From: JAQVSH01 sp964451605 | Lineage (GTDB): Bacteria > Bacteroidota > Bacteroidia > Bacteroidales > UBA4181 | NCBI GenBank assembly: GCA_964451605.1 | Contig: CAYVJA010000060.1 | Coordinates: forward strand, 1 to 15,701 | DNA: 15,701 bases | Direction of reading: 5' to 3' | Shown here: piece by piece, positions 14,080-15,701 of the stretch | Numbering within the stretch: the stretch's first letter is position 1 | Layout: the number at the start of each line of letters is the position of its first letter | Position numbers and translations under genes: made by a program | Notes under the pieces: generated by a model | Database searches by the model: none | The model's input: only the letters and a program-made list of their open reading frames with translations | Told to the model about the DNA's origin: nothing

Positions 14080-15701
14080 ATGAGACTCCTTTCCGTTTTT
14101 CTGTTTCTGTTCTGCCTGACATCAGCCAGCGGATATGAACCTCAACCTCTTCGTAAGCAGTTGTTTAACCATGATTGGAAATTTTTCCTGGGCGATCCGT
14201 CAAACGCCTCTGAAGTCGGTTTCGACGATAAGAGCTGGCGAACCCTCGATCTGCCTCACGACTGGAGCATTGAAGGTTCGATAAAGGCCGACCACCCTAC
14301 GGGGAATGACGGTGGTTACTTTCAGGCTGGTGTGGGCTGGTACCGCAAAAGCTTCGAGGTGCCTGCATCGTGGAAGGATAATCAACGGGTGGCAATCTAC
14401 TTTGAAGGGGTCTATATGAACTCCGAAGTCTTTATCAACGGCAAGTCGTTGGGGGTCTATCCTTACGGTTACTCATCGTTTCGGTACGACCTGACCCCTT
14501 ACCTGGAGTACGGGAAGCCCAATATGATTGCCGTACGGGTAGACAACTCTGAGCAACCCAACTGTCGCTGGTACAGCGGATCAGGTATCTACCGGCACGT
14601 GTGGCTCGAAGTGACTCCGCCCATCCATATAGCCCCGTGGGGCGTCTCCGTTACCACACCGGCCGCCGATTACCAACAGGCTGTTGTGTCGCTGAAAATC
14701 ATTGTGAAAAACAATCTTCCCGGCGTACAAGAGGCCACTGTGAACTGCTGGATCAGAGATGGAAAACAAACAGTTGTGGGTTCGAAGCAATCGGTTATCC
14801 GGGTTCCGGAAAATGGACAGTATGAGTTGGACCAAGTGATAACGTTCACAGATCCTCAACTCTGGTCGCCCTCCACGCCCACACTCTACTATGCAGATAT
14901 TATGGTATATCCCGACAAAGAGGGGGGAAATGCATTATTAGCCCGCTATTATGAGAAAGATTTTCTCCGCATCCCCTTCGGAATCCGTACCATCAGCTTC
15001 TCCACCGAGAAGGGGTTTCAACTCAACGGCCGAACTGTGAAGTTAAATGGCGGCTGTGTGCATCACGATAACGGATGTCTGGGTGCAGCCGCTTTTACCC
15101 GTGCCGAAGAGCGCAGAGTGGAACTGCTGAAGGCGGCAGGCTTCAATGCCATCCGTACCTCGCATAACCCCCCGTCCGAAGCCTTTCTCGATGCCTGCGA
15201 CCGACTGGGCATGCTGGTAATCGATGAGTCGTTCGACGGCTGGCGCGAGAAAAAGACCCCCTACGACTATGCGCGCTTTTGGGACGAATGGTGGCAACGC
15301 GACGTAGAGGCCATGGTGCTTCGCGACCGCAACCACCCCTCCATTATCATGTGGAGCATTGGTAACGAAATCATTGAGCGCAAAAGTCCCGAGGCGGTGA
15401 CCACTGCCAAAAGGCTGGCTTCGGCCGTTCGCGCCATCGATCCCACTCGTCCGGTGACTTCGGCCATGACCACCTGGGACAGAGAATGGCAACTATTCGA
15501 CCCCCTCTTTGCCGCTCACGACATTGGCGGGTATAATTACCAGTTGCACCGTTCCGCCTCCGATCACGAGCGGGTTCCTTCGCGTATTATGGTTCAAACC
15601 GAATCGTATCCCCGCGATGCCTTTGCCAACTGGAAACGGGTACAAAATAGCAGTTATATCTTGGGCGATTTTGTCTGGACCGCCCTCGACTATCTGGGTG
15701 A
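14080..15701 (+). CDS. GH2 beta-galactosidase-like glycoside hydrolase, secreted, 3' partial
   Basis: Retaining glycosidase of family GH2, probably secreted to the periplasm or surface. The frame is open from the ATG at 14080 to the window end (540 codons, no stop). A signal peptide is clear (MRLLSVFLFLFCLTSASG). The N-terminal sugar-binding jelly roll covers about residues 25-190 (DLPHDWSIEG, GVGWYRKSFEVP). An Ig-like domain follows (about 195-300), then the TIM barrel from about 303 (LNGRTVKLNGGCVHHDNGC). The acid/base is E430 in MWSIGNEI and the nucleophile is expected at E508 in MVQTES. The last visible motif, GDFVWTALDYLG, is typical of Bacteroidales GH2 enzymes of about 800-900 residues, some with a DUF4982 domain. 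No Shine-Dalgarno is visible. The start lies within 10 nt of the repeat cluster. Beta-galactosidase is the likeliest activity, but GH2 also holds other exo-glycosidases. Confidence 0.93.
   Translation, partial: MRLLSVFLFLFCLTSASGYEPQPLRKQLFNHDWKFFLGDPSNASEVGFDDKSWRTLDLPHDWSIEGSIKADHPTGNDGGYFQAGVGWYRKSFEVPASWKDNQRVAIYFEGVYMNSEVFINGKSLGVYPYGYSSFRYDLTPYLEYGKPNMIAVRVDNSEQPNCRWYSGSGIYRHVWLEVTPPIHIAPWGVSVTTPAADYQQAVVSLKIIVKNNLPGVQEATVNCWIRDGKQTVVGSKQSVIRVPENGQYELDQVITFTDPQLWSPSTPTLYYADIMVYPDKEGGNALLARYYEKDFLRIPFGIRTISFSTEKGFQLNGRTVKLNGGCVHHDNGCLGAAAFTRAEERRVELLKAAGFNAIRTSHNPPSEAFLDACDRLGMLVIDESFDGWREKKTPYDYARFWDEWWQRDVEAMVLRDRNHPSIIMWSIGNEIIERKSPEAVTTAKRLASAVRAIDPTRPVTSAMTTWDREWQLFDPLFAAHDIGGYNYQLHRSASDHERVPSRIMVQTESYPRDAFANWKRVQNSSYILGDFVWTALDYLG

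Noticed and set aside
13836..14138. A 100-codon plus-strand frame in the repeat region
   Set aside because: It runs through the inverted repeat arms and mini-hairpins, overlaps the GH2 start and has no recognisable family features.

Overview
The window looks like a scaffold piece from a Bacteroidales-type Bacteroidota, perhaps of the Parabacteroides/Dysgonomonadaceae kind. This rests on four things: a perfect Bacteroidota-type promoter (ATTG-N19-TACCTTTG), start codons without clear Shine-Dalgarno sequences, long forms of the CusA/CusB proteins with extra metal-binding parts, and large secreted glycoside hydrolases. Assignment below order level cannot be supported from the window. Three runs of N (245-340, 1159-1168, 4486-4495) interrupt genes. 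Reading frames change across the two 10-N gaps, so those are placeholder lengths.

Layout. (1) 2-2391 (+): 3' part of a secreted GH127/GH146-like (DUF1680) beta-L-arabinofuranosidase with a LamG-like and an Ig-like module in front of the catalytic domain. (2) 11412-2392 (-): five tightly packed genes: a cystathionine beta-synthase-like enzyme, a cystathionine gamma-lyase/synthase, a CusA-type heavy-metal RND pump, its TolC-family outer-membrane channel and its CusB-type adaptor. The visible promoter is just upstream of the first gene. The spacings are 54 nt, 30 nt, about 16 nt and a 14-nt overlap, so one transcript coupling cysteine/sulfur metabolism with Cu/Ag efflux is plausible. (3) 12975-11500 (-): a multi-pass GT-C type glycosyltransferase. 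(4) 13720-13075 (-): a broken AraC/GyrI-like regulator gene with a damaged 5' end and a frameshifting internal deletion. (5) 13721-14079: a repeat-rich gene-free stretch with eleven 8-bp tandem units, a 28-bp inverted repeat pair, GCGC-GAA-GCGC mini-hairpins and a 12-bp palindrome. (6) 14080-15701 (+): a secreted GH2 beta-galactosidase-like enzyme that runs off the window end.

How the parts work together. The two outer genes are plant- or host-glycan degrading enzymes. The central block would make cysteine (and possibly H2S) from homocysteine through reverse transsulfuration and export monovalent copper or silver across both membranes. The adaptor carries metal-binding modules at both ends, and the channel carries a Met/Ser/Gly-rich insertion. 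The most unusual parts are the cysteine-copper gene string and the cluster of repeats abutting the decayed regulator. I saw no tRNA, rRNA, CRISPR array, transposase or integrase.
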